Source of the DNA: Saccharomycopsis malanga
Lineage: Eukaryota; Ascomycota; Saccharomycetes; Ascoideales; Saccharomycopsidaceae
Reading direction: 5' to 3'
NCBI GenBank assembly: GCA_004014935.1
Contig: CP025324.1
Coordinates: forward strand, 496,001-560,000
Length of the DNA stretch: 64,000 bases
Made by a program: the position numbers and the translations under genes. Positions 31,067-41,051 of this stretch are shown piece after piece. The notes under the pieces were generated by a model. The model made no database searches, was not told the origin of the DNA, and worked only from the letters and a program-made list of their open reading frames with translations. The first letter of the stretch is position 1. Each line of letters opens with the position of its first letter.

Positions 31067-31530
31067 AAAAAACTGCTTTGTATATTAAATCTAGTTTATA
31101 AAGCTGGCAAGATATGAAAATACCACTATTGGCGATACTGAATATTATCATCGCTTACACCAAAAATTACTCTATATTATGATTATGTTGCTTTTTTTCG
31201 TGAATGCATATTTAGGCAACAATACGCTGGCATATGCATGTATACTGTGATACATACATATACATAGTCACGGGATTGAAAGCGAAATTCATGTGATACA
31301 CTCTAGGGCTCAGTGTGACAGAGTAGGGCTCAATAGATCACATGGCCAATCTGCTTGAAAATTGAAATTTCGGGGCCTTCCCCCTAGGGGAGTACTGGCA
31401 AGAGTATTATGTGAAAATTTGTAGAACATTTCTCACCAGATTTTACAGTCTTTCTGAATAACAGTTATTGTAACTAAGTCATCTTTTAGAGAAAACTTTA
31501 AACAGCCTATCCTCAATACAAAGAGTCGAA
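31067..31530. promoter_or_regulatory. Divergent PSO2 / RPP0 promoter with Tbf1- and Cbf1-like sites
   Basis: A compact module lies about 190-240 bases upstream of RPP0. It consists of CATGTGAT (31290-31297), TAGGGCTCA (31304-31312), TAGGGCTCA again (31324-31332) and ATCACATG (31337-31344). TAGGGCT is the reverse complement of the Tbf1 consensus AGCCCTA, and ATCACATG fits the Cbf1 consensus RTCACRTG in mirrored orientation. Tbf1 with Cbf1 controls ribosomal-protein genes in Candida albicans. A CCCCTAGGGG palindrome at 31381-31390 adds two overlapping stress-element-like CCCCT cores. The arrangement clearly serves RPP0; PSO2 shares the region. Confidence 0.65.
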
Positions 31531-32463
31531 ATGGGAGGTTCTCGTGAAAGCAAAATCGAATACTTTTCCAAGTTAAAGGAATTGTTGGAAACCTACAAGT
31601 CCATCTTCATCGTTGGAGTTGACAATGTTTCTTCCCAACAAATGCACGAGGTCAGAAAGGCCTTGCGTGGCAGAGCCGTCGTGTTGATGGGTAAGAACAC
31701 CATGATCAGAAGAGCCATCAGAGGTTTCTTGGCTGACTTGCCTCAATACGAAAAATTGTTGCCATACATCAAGGGTAACATTGGTTTCGTTTTCACCAAC
31801 GAAGACTTGAAGACCATCAGAGACGAGATTGTTGCCAACAAGGTTCAAGCTCCAGCCAGAGCCGGTGCTTTCTCCGATGTTGATGTTGTCATTCCAGCTC
31901 AACCAACCACTTTTGAACCAGGTAAGACCTCTTTCTTCCAAGCCATTGGTGTCCCAACCAAGATTACCAGAGGTACTATTGAAATTATCTCCGACATCAA
32001 GGTTGTTGAGGCTGGTACCAAGGTCGGTGCTTCCGAAGCTACTTTGTTGAACATGTTGAACATTTCTCCATTCACTTACGGTTTGACCATTTCTCAAGTC
32101 TACGATGACGGCCAAGTCTTCCCAGCTTCCATCTTGGATATCACTGACGAAGAATTGGTCAAACAATTCATCGCTGCTGTCAGCAACATTGCTGCCATCT
32201 CTTTGGCTATTGGTTACCCAACCTTGCCATCTGTTTCCCACAGCATTGTCAACCACTACAAGAACGTTCTTGCTGTCTCTGTTGCTACTGACTACACTTT
32301 TGAAGGTTCCGAGCAAATCAAGGACAGACTTGCTAACCCAGAAGCTTACGCTGCTGCTGCTCCAGCTGCTGCTGCTTCTTCTTCTGAGGAAGCTAAGGAA
32401 GACGCTCCAGCTGAAGAAGAAGAAGAATCTGATGACGACATGGGATTCGGTTTGTTCGACTAA
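31531..32463 (+). CDS. RPP0: 60S acidic ribosomal protein P0
   Basis: The 310-residue protein is the stalk base uL10/P0, which binds 25S rRNA and anchors the P1/P2 dimers that recruit translation GTPases. It begins [15 protein letters not shown] and contains [20 protein letters not shown] and the [12 protein letters not shown] segment. It ends with an Ala-rich hinge, an acidic stretch and the invariant [12 protein letters not shown] tail. Leucine is almost always TTG and no CTG is used, the bias of a very highly expressed gene. Confidence 0.98.
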   Translation: MGGSRESKIEYFSKLKELLETYKSIFIVGVDNVSSQQMHEVRKALRGRAVVLMGKNTMIRRAIRGFLADLPQYEKLLPYIKGNIGFVFTNEDLKTIRDEIVANKVQAPARAGAFSDVDVVIPAQPTTFEPGKTSFFQAIGVPTKITRGTIEIISDIKVVEAGTKVGASEATLLNMLNISPFTYGLTISQVYDDGQVFPASILDITDEELVKQFIAAVSNIAAISLAIGYPTLPSVSHSIVNHYKNVLAVSVATDYTFEGSEQIKDRLANPEAYAAAAPAAAASSSEEAKEDAPAEEEEESDDDMGFGLFD

Positions 32464-32593
32464 GCAAGTTAAATCCTTAATTTTGTGGACTTTAATTTTT
32501 GGGAATTCGTTTGTATCAATCCAAGTATGAATGTATGATTACGACGCTTTTTTCTTTTTTATACTTGTTGTAGATTAGATTGTAGAGGCCACT

Positions 32594-32776
32594 GGGCCGT
32601 ATTGCTCAGTCGTCAGTGATCCCGAAGAAGAAAAAAAAAAGCCTTAACAGGAACATGGGTGAGGATATTATGTTCAACAGGACATGATTGGGCTTTACCA
32701 AGTCCCTTTGGACATAACGCGTATATATGAAACTGATATGTACTGGGCTTGAATTATAAGATATTATTATTAATTA
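32594..32776 (+). mobile_element. tRNA-derived SINE, internally deleted
   Basis: This copy lies in the 460-bp gap between the convergent RPP0 and SUA5 genes. The head is ATTGCTCAGTCGTCAGTG, then an A-run. The deletion removes the B box and half the body. The rest is conserved: GGTGAGGATATTATGTTCAA, CAGGACATGATTGGGCTTTA, CCAAGTCCCTTTGGACATAA, CGCGTATATATGAAACTGAT, and a tail with ATATTATTATTAATT. Outside it the gap holds only AT-rich 3' sequence. Confidence 0.6.
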
Positions 32777-32925
32777 GATTGCAGAGAAGCGTTTTTTGAG
32801 ATGTCTAGTCAAATTGTCGTGTTAACTGAGCGGTTTCACTAAATAAATTAATACCGTGTAAATAAAAATAGCTAGTATATTATAAGTACATACATTATTG
32901 CCATCGCAGTATCAGAATCAAAAAC

Positions 32926-34161
32926 CTATATATAAATCTTTTCACTTGCGGCTTTACCCAATCTGTTGATGATTGCAAGCCCGTCATCATCCTCTAAAGT
33001 TTCATGATTGATGAGAATTAAAATGTTTTTCACAGACAACTGGTCCATTTCCCTTAAAAGCCTAAACATATTAAACTGTATTTCGTCGACACTGGTTCCC
33101 AAGTCTCGTAAAACAAGCTGTACATTATCTTTAACAAATTGGAATCCATTCAACTCAAACTGACTAATGATAGCTAGTTTTTCGTCTTTTGTTGTATTGT
33201 ACAACTCATGAAATTTCTCGGATTGCAAAAATTGAGATCTGGAGTTCGGCAGCTGCCCTTTAGTATTAATTATTAAGTAGACATTGGCAGAGGGACTGTA
33301 ATGTTTGTATTTCATACCTGGAGTTCTGACGGGTTCTTTGCTGTCCTTCTTAATATTGACTTCTGTCACTAATTTCTCAAATCCCGGGACCTTTTTTATT
33401 TCTTTGATAGAAAGTCCTCCTGGTCTTAGCAATGTTGGTGGTGTCGAAAGGCCATTGACAACTGTACTTTCCAATCCTATTCTGCAGTTTCCTCCATCTA
33501 AAATATACGGAATCTTTCCTTTCAAGTCAAAATAAACATGTGAAGCCATTGTTGGTGACGGTTTAGTAGACGTGTTTGCGCTTGGTGCTGCAATTGGCGT
33601 GTCAGATAAGGCAATCAATGATCTAGCTACGGGATCCGAAGGGAACCTGATAGCCACAGTATCCAAGTTATTAGTCACATACTTGGATAACCTGAATTTA
33701 GCAATGTCTGTTCCAACGTTATTTTCCTTGAGATGCACGTCAATTGGAATAAGAATGCTCACAGGACCAGGCCAGAACTTTTTGATCAAAGGCAAATAAA
33801 CATCAGGGACCTTTGCTTTGGATTGGTCGTTGGTGTTTGCTTTAATAATCTTTTCTAGTTGTTTCAAAGACGAGATGTGTACGATAAGAGGGTTATCGGA
33901 AGGTCTATTCTTTGCTTTGAAGATATTCTGGACTGCAATGTCATTCACTGCAGACCCTCCTAAACCATAGACGGTTTCTGTAGGAAAGCCAACAAGTCCG
34001 TCAGTAGAGCCAATGATCTTAGCTGCCTCTTCCAAATGCGTCTTGGTCACAGGGTCTGTAATGATTGGGAGCTCGTCATCTATGCTTTTAAATTGGATGG
34101 AAGAGACATCAATCTTAGCCACCTTCGTATCAAAGCTTCCCTTTGAAGCCCCAAGCGACAT
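32926..34161 (-). CDS. SUA5: Threonylcarbamoyl-AMP synthase Sua5
   Basis: The 411-residue enzyme makes threonylcarbamoyl-adenylate from Thr, bicarbonate and ATP, the first step of tRNA t6A37 synthesis. The YrdC domain shows GLVGFPTETVYGLGGSA, KNRPSDNPLIVH, FWPGPVSILI, VAIRFPSDPVA, and PIAAPSANTSTKPSPTMASH. GLESTVVNG and PTLLRPGGLS follow. The linker motif TPGMKYKHYSP leads to the C-terminal Sua5 domain. The first ATG (34161) gives MSLGASKGSFDT, which lines up with MTSKALFDT in S. cerevisiae. The frame stays open for 32 more codons with no ATG but a strong mitochondrial-presequence look. One in-frame CTG is present, in a variable loop. Confidence 0.95.
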   Translation of the reverse strand: MSLGASKGSFDTKVAKIDVSSIQFKSIDDELPIITDPVTKTHLEEAAKIIGSTDGLVGFPTETVYGLGGSAVNDIAVQNIFKAKNRPSDNPLIVHISSLKQLEKIIKANTNDQSKAKVPDVYLPLIKKFWPGPVSILIPIDVHLKENNVGTDIAKFRLSKYVTNNLDTVAIRFPSDPVARSLIALSDTPIAAPSANTSTKPSPTMASHVYFDLKGKIPYILDGGNCRIGLESTVVNGLSTPPTLLRPGGLSIKEIKKVPGFEKLVTEVNIKKDSKEPVRTPGMKYKHYSPSANVYLIINTKGQLPNSRSQFLQSEKFHELYNTTKDEKLAIISQFELNGFQFVKDNVQLVLRDLGTSVDEIQFNMFRLLREMDQLSVKNILILINHETLEDDDGLAIINRLGKAASEKIYI

Positions 34162-35620
34162 GCTCTTGATTATATGAAGTGATGCCTGTACCCTTTTACT
34201 AGGGATAGTTATGGCCTTAAAGTTCAATCTGGAAAAGAACGTTTTGAAATAGAAACCTCAATGGGAGCTAAGCTTTGAATCTTGAAGTTTTGAGAAGCAA
34301 CTGCAGAAATTCAACTTGGTTCAGGATTCGAATCAAGATATAGCCCATCTATTTTGGTAGATTACAGACATAAATGATAGATCAGATACTCATGTTGGAC
34401 TTAAAAAAATTTGCCGATGCCCGATATGTATCTCTATGCATGTGTAATGCGAAAAACTGCAAAATTACTCAGGGCACTTTTCGAAGAGTGAAGGTCTTTC
34501 CAGTTAATATACTTATCTTTATTGATGAAAAAGCTGATGATGGGCAAAACACTTTGTATGGAAATGATCTGCCTTGTGGATATTGTTGTGTGGTTGTATG
34601 TACTGTCTTTTTTCTTTTTTTTTTTTTGTTTAGCAGAACCTCCAATTTGCTACTGTATTGGATATACTTTCTTTACTATACATAATACATCCCAATAAAA
34701 GACAATTGTAGCCATATATTGCAGTTGATATGAAGGTGGTGGTAGGTAGACCTCTTTGGTATCGTCGACTATATCAAATTACGCCATTTTTTTGTATATT
34801 CTTCTACTTCGCTTTATTACGCCACTTATTAAATACAAACTGTATCATTGGTAGTAAAACACCTATATGCTTCTAGTCCTGTGACCTTATTAACTAAATA
34901 CTTTAACCCCTGTTTTAATTTCTTTTTGATCTACAGTTGCAAGCCCTATGCTTTCCTTATCTTCTTATTGGCTAGGTATATCAGTCGATGTTCAACATTT
35001 CTTGACATCTTCTTCTTTATTGTTTACCGAGTCAAAACAGTTTTTAGCCCATTCGATTACCATTCTGGTATCTCCCTGTTCTGACAACTATTTAAGACTC
35101 CATTTATCCCTTTCTTTTCGTCTTCTCTTCTCCTTTTTATATAGTCAGTCTACGTTTTACCCATTCTCCGATCAATACAAACTCATCTTAATATTACACA
35201 AACCATGAGTTTAGCCTGTAAATGCCAACATGTATACATATATGGATTGTAACAACTCTTGGTTGGTTTTCACTATTGTTCAACCACTGCCAAAGCTTTG
35301 TTAGACTTGTCAAAAGCATTTTTTTTTTCAAAGCGTAATCTCTTTTAATTCAATAATAGAATAGTGAATTAGCTGAAAAAAAAGGGTATTAAATACCGAT
35401 GGAAACTAATTTTTATAATGTACATCAAACCAGCAAAATGTTAAGATAAGGAGAATGTGTAGAGATTAGACTATGGACCCGACTAAGAACAAACGACTAA
35501 CTACAATTCCAAATTGTGCAATAAACGTTAATTAACAGAAATATTTTACAGTAACAGTAGGAAACATACCAAAAAAACAAAATTCTTTATAATACAAAAT
35601 TAACCAGAAAAACATAAGCA
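34162..35620. other. Intergenic region upstream of SUA5, with non-AUG in-frame extension
   Basis: Bases 34162-34257 continue the SUA5 frame upstream of its first ATG. The remaining 1.36 kb is AT- and T-rich and shows no protein gene. A promoter-like stretch (pyrimidine-rich, TATATAG at 35138) precedes a 15-codon ATG frame at 35205 that I do not call. The 3' region of SET9 occupies the end. Confidence 0.5.
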
Positions 35621-38600
35621 TTAATCGATCTCAAAATATTCAAAACTTTTTCCTTCTTCTCCGGTGTACGACCCAAGGTGATTGATCACCAAGCTTTGGC
35701 TTTCTGTTATTTTCTCAAAATTGTCATCATTCGAAAACAGATGCTCATCATTAATTGGCTCTTCGGTGGTATGTTTTTCAACCACCTCGAGAATCTCAAG
35801 ATCAGTTTCAGAGCCTGCGTCACTCCCATATGGACTAACAGACTCTGTTTTCACTTTTACTTCGTTCGAAAGAATTGAGTTTTTCTCCCGAGCACCAGTC
35901 TCCTTTGCTTTCAACTTGGTCAGTTGTGTACTGTCTTCCAGTATTGATTTTGCACTTTCAATTGGGCCTGTCTGATTCAAATGAGATTCGAGCAGTTCAA
36001 ACATTTTAGGCGAGAGATTTAACCCATTCTTCATGGCTTTTTTCTTCTTAGCGAGTGCTTGTTTTTGTTTATATCCACTGCCGCGTGGCCGGCCTCTTCG
36101 GCGTTTTGGAAAATCAACTATGGTTGGCTGTTTCTTCTTAATAGCAACCTTGCCTGGATTTGACCTCTTCTTGATTATCACCTTGTCGGAATTTTGTTTT
36201 TTTACTACCTCAAACTTTGCTTCTGAAGACCGAGTTTTGGCTTTTATACAGCCTGCGGCAGCAGTGGTCGGTTTTAAGTTTAGTTTGATAGAACGAAGCT
36301 TTTTGACTGGTACGTTTTTATACGTAGAGGTGTTATTTTTGACAGATGGTTTAGTTGTAGGAGGTATATCAGGACCAGGCTCTTCAAAAGCTTCTGATTT
36401 GGAAACATACACCTTGTAGAGGCGGATCCATTCTTTTTTCAACTGCTCCACTATTGAAAAAGGGATTGGGAAAAGCCGAAGTGGCATAACAGAGCCACTT
36501 GAGGAGCCAGACAAAGCGCTGCTTCGGAGAGAAATTTTTAGCTCACTAATGTTACTGAAGATAACGTCGACATCGCCCAAACGTTCTTTGGAAACCAGGC
36601 TATTTTCACGTGTGTCATCACCTAGGTTTGTTACTATATAGTTTTTCATGTCGTAATAGTTGAACTTTGCTTTGTTTTCATCAACGTCTCTGGAGGCCAG
36701 TCTGCTACGCTCTAAACCAGTTTCCACAGACTCGCTAGGCATTATTGGGTCACGTTTTAAAGGCCAGAATGTTAGAAATTGCCGCATACATTCAATGTCT
36801 GAGGCCGTACTGATATCAAACTTGGTTAGTGGCCATGCCAATTTGAACACTTTGTAATGCCGCAAGCACCGTGGACAGTAAAGGTTCTCTATTGATTTAT
36901 CGCTAACATGCCGTTTGGTATTTTGTACAAGTTTAGGAAGCTTGAGTCCATAATCCCTTTCTTTCCAAACGGTTTCAATGTATTCGAAATAACAGCCGCA
37001 GTTGTAGCAATCATAGATTGTATGGTTTTGTTGATACTGAGGATCATACACAGTCTTGTTGTATAGCTTTTGGAACGTTCTGAATATCTTTCTCTGCAAA
37101 AGCTCATAATGGTTGATCTTCTTGTTGTTATACAAATTGTGTTTTTTCAAGTCCAACTTTAATGTGTCCGGCGACCGGTCAATTGGGAAATAATCCAACG
37201 TGGTAGCCGACATTTCTTCTTTTCTAGACTGGACTTTATGCCGTGGCCGCAAAACACGTTTATACTCTGCAGCGGAAACCTGCCGCTTTTTATACTTGCT
37301 GCCCTTTTTTGCTGGACAATCTGTGTTAGTTTGTTTTGTCTTAGGATACAGTTTATTCTCGCCTTGTTCGTACACGTCAATGTCTTGTATTTCCATAATT
37401 TCCATATCGGATTCCTCAGGAGAACTGGGATCAGTTACATGGCCAGTTTCTTTCTTTCCAGCTTCTTTCTGGTCTGGGCAAAATAAAATGTCCGCAGGAG
37501 ATTCAGCAGCCAACAAGTTTTGCTCATTATTCGGCAAAAGATCAGAACTTTTCTCATTGGCAGTACTAAACTGAGCTGTATCAGAATTTTTAGAATCCAC
37601 AAATTTGGCTTCAACAGATTCTGAACCTTCAAACTCCTCACAGGCATATTCCTTGGCATCATTGAACTCCTCATATTCATTACTTTCATCCTCTGTATCG
37701 GTGATGATTTCAAAGACCTGTTCCGAGTCGTGCATGTTATCAGACTCTGGCGTTGGATAAAACAGCTTGGCGCTTTTGTCACCCACGTCCTCGTCATCAT
37801 CTATTTCCATTTCAACTTCTTCATCTTCCACATCATCTTCACTCTGCGGCTCGTCGGAAAAATTGTCTATAACTATAATATCGTCTTTATCGCTTTCACT
37901 CTCACTAGCCTCATCCACTTCCAACACATGCTTATTACTCAAGTCCAAAGGTACTCTTACAGAATAGGCACCGGTGCCATTCTGTTCACAAGTAGCACAT
38001 AAACAATCCTTGTTATCTTTCCCGAAATAGTTTGTAGCATACGGAACAGTGATTTCCTCTCCGATCAAGATTTTGCGGTTAGCAATGATGGTCATTCCCG
38101 CTCGGGTTGACGAGAATCTCGCGTTTCCATTGCAATCGTGATTGACAAACCTCGTAGGTCCTAACATAAGACTTGGCTCGCTCTTGGAGGAGATGTTGAT
38201 GATGCTGAAATCGTTCTGATCCAAGTTGTTGACCTCGTCCTCGTCAAGCTGGGCCAAACAGCCATACAAAAACTTGACCTCTTCATTCTTCTGGTACACT
38301 TTTTTCGCAATCACACAGGCCTCCAACTTGTGAGACTTGGACATATACCGGTCGGTCGCACATATGTCAAATCCACACTCTTTTGAGTATAGTTGGAAGT
38401 ACCGTTTTGCGTGGCTCATAAACTCGACGATCTTGGCCTCTGAGGGATATCTTTTCAAAAAATCACGTACTTTATCGTGTCTCATAAACTCCTGTAAAAG
38501 ATTCGACATACACACCGAATCCAGCTTTGTTCCGCGCCGCCCAGACTCAAGCGGAAACACAAGATACTTCCGTATGAGTTTCAAGGCCTCGCGCATCGTC

Positions 38601-38740
38601 AAAGCCTTGCTGGAATCAAAACTGTTTGGTTGCGGATACGCCTTTCTAATTGTTGCCCAATAATAAATGGAATCTACAACGGACGCGGTCAAAAAATCGT
38701 CAAATTCCGCTAGTTCGAACCATGTGAGTCGAGATGCCAT
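35621..38740 (-). CDS. SET9: SET9-type histone H4-K20 methyltransferase
   Basis: The 1039-residue protein has an N-terminal Set9/Suv4-20 arrangement. A helical domain from MASRLTWFELAEFDDFL to about residue 120 comes first. The SET domain (about 123-235) has FLYGCLAQLDEDE, GPTRFVNHDCNGNARF (AdoMet/active-site motif, near residue 200), and IGEEITVPYATNYFG. A post-SET cysteine cluster, CLCATC, follows. An acidic region (275-400) leads to a second zinc-binding segment (DCYNCGCYF, CPRCLRHYK; about 577-630) and an AT-hook (RRGRPRGSG, about 885). S. pombe Set9/Kmt5 methylates H4K20 and supports the DNA-damage checkpoint with Crb2. S. cerevisiae has no recognised orthologue, so retention here is informative. 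The C-terminus is acidic and disordered. Confidence 0.88.
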   Translation of the reverse strand: MASRLTWFELAEFDDFLTASVVDSIYYWATIRKAYPQPNSFDSSKALTMREALKLIRKYLVFPLESGRRGTKLDSVCMSNLLQEFMRHDKVRDFLKRYPSEAKIVEFMSHAKRYFQLYSKECGFDICATDRYMSKSHKLEACVIAKKVYQKNEEVKFLYGCLAQLDEDEVNNLDQNDFSIINISSKSEPSLMLGPTRFVNHDCNGNARFSSTRAGMTIIANRKILIGEEITVPYATNYFGKDNKDCLCATCEQNGTGAYSVRVPLDLSNKHVLEVDEASESESDKDDIIVIDNFSDEPQSEDDVEDEEVEMEIDDDEDVGDKSAKLFYPTPESDNMHDSEQVFEIITDTEDESNEYEEFNDAKEYACEEFEGSESVEAKFVDSKNSDTAQFSTANEKSSDLLPNNEQNLLAAESPADILFCPDQKEAGKKETGHVTDPSSPEESDMEIMEIQDIDVYEQGENKLYPKTKQTNTDCPAKKGSKYKKRQVSAAEYKRVLRPRHKVQSRKEEMSATTLDYFPIDRSPDTLKLDLKKHNLYNNKKINHYELLQRKIFRTFQKLYNKTVYDPQYQQNHTIYDCYNCGCYFEYIETVWKERDYGLKLPKLVQNTKRHVSDKSIENLYCPRCLRHYKVFKLAWPLTKFDISTASDIECMRQFLTFWPLKRDPIMPSESVETGLERSRLASRDVDENKAKFNYYDMKNYIVTNLGDDTRENSLVSKERLGDVDVIFSNISELKISLRSSALSGSSSGSVMPLRLFPIPFSIVEQLKKEWIRLYKVYVSKSEAFEEPGPDIPPTTKPSVKNNTSTYKNVPVKKLRSIKLNLKPTTAAAGCIKAKTRSSEAKFEVVKKQNSDKVIIKKRSNPGKVAIKKKQPTIVDFPKRRRGRPRGSGYKQKQALAKKKKAMKNGLNLSPKMFELLESHLNQTGPIESAKSILEDSTQLTKLKAKETGAREKNSILSNEVKVKTESVSPYGSDAGSETDLEILEVVEKHTTEEPINDEHLFSNDDNFEKITESQSLVINHLGSYTGEEGKSFEYFEID

Positions 38741-41051
38741 GATTACGTTTGTCTGCTTTCCATCTTAGCGCCTCAAAAACACACGGAATGCTCCCAGTGG
38801 ATCTTTAATATAATAGATGCTTCATTATCCTTAATAGTTGATCATCTCGCCATGTTGAACTGTTTTCATTTATCAAATTTCGCTCTCCAGGTCATGTGAC
38901 CAGTTGGTTTTTAGCAGAGAGTGAGAGTTTGCTGTTGTTAATTGCATTGATTTTAATTTGAAAAATGTAAGTAATTTTGAACAAGAAAAAACACTCGTAC
39001 AACTTGTTAAATTAACAGCAGTTTTGCTTGAATCTCATCAAACCAATCTCCCTCTCTCTACATAAAACTCGTAATAAAAAATAAATGGTTATGAACACCG
39101 TCCATTTGAATATTACTGATTGAATTTTTCAATTCATGTACCATTTCATGCACCATTTGGATGGTAACAATATAAGCTTGACAGAAGTGTTTAAGGTGTT
39201 GGGCGAACTATTGTCGGATTATTTTCCTCGCTCAAGCGGATTATTGGCTGGATGTAAACTCTTAGCATGTGTAAGAAGCAAAGGAATATACAAAGAGCCC
39301 AGTAAAGACTTAATGGTGGGCATTTGAAGGGTTGCAATATAGACGGGGCTGGCTGGCTGGTGTTTTGGCAACTGGTTTTCTGGCAAATACACAGGGTTGA
39401 GTTCATGTACCATTGCCTGTAGTTTTCGGGAAAGGGGTCATGTTGCTTGTGAAGCCATTCTGACAAACGTAGAATATGAGATCATACTACCAGGAAGATC
39501 CAAATCTGATTATTGTACAGGCATTGAAATATACCGTAAACTCTATACAAGTTTCCGGCCTCTTCTTTTTACAATTGCCCTTACAATTATCTCTCATGAG
39601 GATAACTTAATATTGTCTTATGATATGATTGCTTATACTTGTCTTTCAATGGCAAGACTTACTCCTTTTTGTCTTGTAATTTGCGTATTTGCTTAATTAA
39701 TTTTCTCTACACTTTCTGGACACCTCAATTTCTTGCGCTCAGAAGTGCCGTTTTCAGAACAGCACTGTCCCTCGAAGAACAGGCTTAGATCATGGCTCAC
39801 TTCAATAGCCGGTGTACAATAGTGCTTCGAGGACTTGCAACTTGTTTGCATTAGGCTGAAATGAAATGAAATTGCGATCCAACGGATCTGGCATTTGAAA
39901 CTGCTACTTTGGGATCAACAAAAAACATTTTGCAAACTTTCACAACCTGTTCTCAGCTCGTATTACTTCAGGACCCAATTACCTAAATTGTAATAGCAGG
40001 ACAGAAACTCTGGTACAATTGCCTCGAGGATCATTGTGATCATCATGAAAATCAACCAAGGATAATCCAAGTTTCAAGCACTCTCTGATACCATGCCACT
40101 AAAACCTGTTCATCAATACTTGAACACCAATAAAACCGCTTTGACATAGAAAAAAGCATCCCCGACTATGTTGGCTGGCTCGTGTACTTGGATGCGTCTT
40201 ATGCATGGTGCGCAGTGATGCGTCAGCATGCGTCAGAAGGCATCATGTTGCATGCCCATCACTGTCTCACTCACCCCGTTGAAGACCAAGACATTTTTTT
40301 AATTGACACGAACATTATGTCCGGTAATTTAATATGTTACTTTAATTTAGAACAAACTGGCCAATGTATTAACAAGTATTTCAAATGAAAATAACTAGAA
40401 GCTATTAAGAAACTTATCTCTTGATTACATTATTAGGCTTGAACACTCTATCACACGCAATGGGGGACGTAAGCGACATAACGGCAATGCAGCCAGCTGC
40501 AGCTGCAGCTGCATAAGCCCGATGACATGCAGCATATCCAGCCAGCCTCCGTCTATGCAAGCGAACAATCATCAACAGTCTATAGGATCCCGTATCCTTC
40601 TGGATATAGCAAAAGTCACTTGGCAGAGGCAGAATTATGGCCGACAATAGAGTTTATCGGGCATCTTTCTATGTCTGGAAGTGTTTAGTTTCTCAATACC
40701 TTTACTGCTATTTCCTTTTTTGTCTACAGTTGCTTCGGGTTTGAGATGGGTTCGTTTTCGAAAGACCCACCGAGGCATATTCTCTTGCTGGTTATAAATA
40801 TTGTAGCATCCCGCTTCAATACAAGTCGTCTGAGAGGGCTTTTGGGAATTATTGCCGTATTGTTGTGATTCGTTTTCTTTTTTACAGCTATAGTTCATTG
40901 AAGCGTGAGTCTAAGACATATTCTTAACGATTATTTCTTTATGAAAGTCTAACTTTTGTTTGACTATTTGATACCCCTTTTTACATTTGATACCCCAAAC
41001 CTAAAACAAAACCATAAGACACCATTAAGGTAGGTCGATTAAAAACAAAAA
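38741..41051. other. 2.3-kb gene-poor region before the secreted protein gene
   Basis: No gene is supported. The region contains the SET9 promoter and, at 40185-40262, a cluster of ATGCGTC and GCATGC words. A (CAGCTG)n palindrome lies at 40494-40513. A long, complex promoter for the cell-surface gene at 41052 is the natural reading. Short ORFs of 60-100 codons on both strands lack convincing features. Confidence 0.5.

Noticed and set aside
31573-32316. 247-codon antisense ORF over RPP0
   Set aside because: It is the mirror of a highly biased coding frame; its protein has no domain and RPP0 itself is certain.
34374-34685. 103-codon ORF upstream of SUA5
   Set aside because: The composition is noise-like, with a poly-Phe stretch from a T run; no recognisable feature.
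35205-35252. 15-codon ATG frame (MSLACKCQHVYIYGL) after a promoter-like stretch
   Set aside because: It is too short to support and no splice partner was found.
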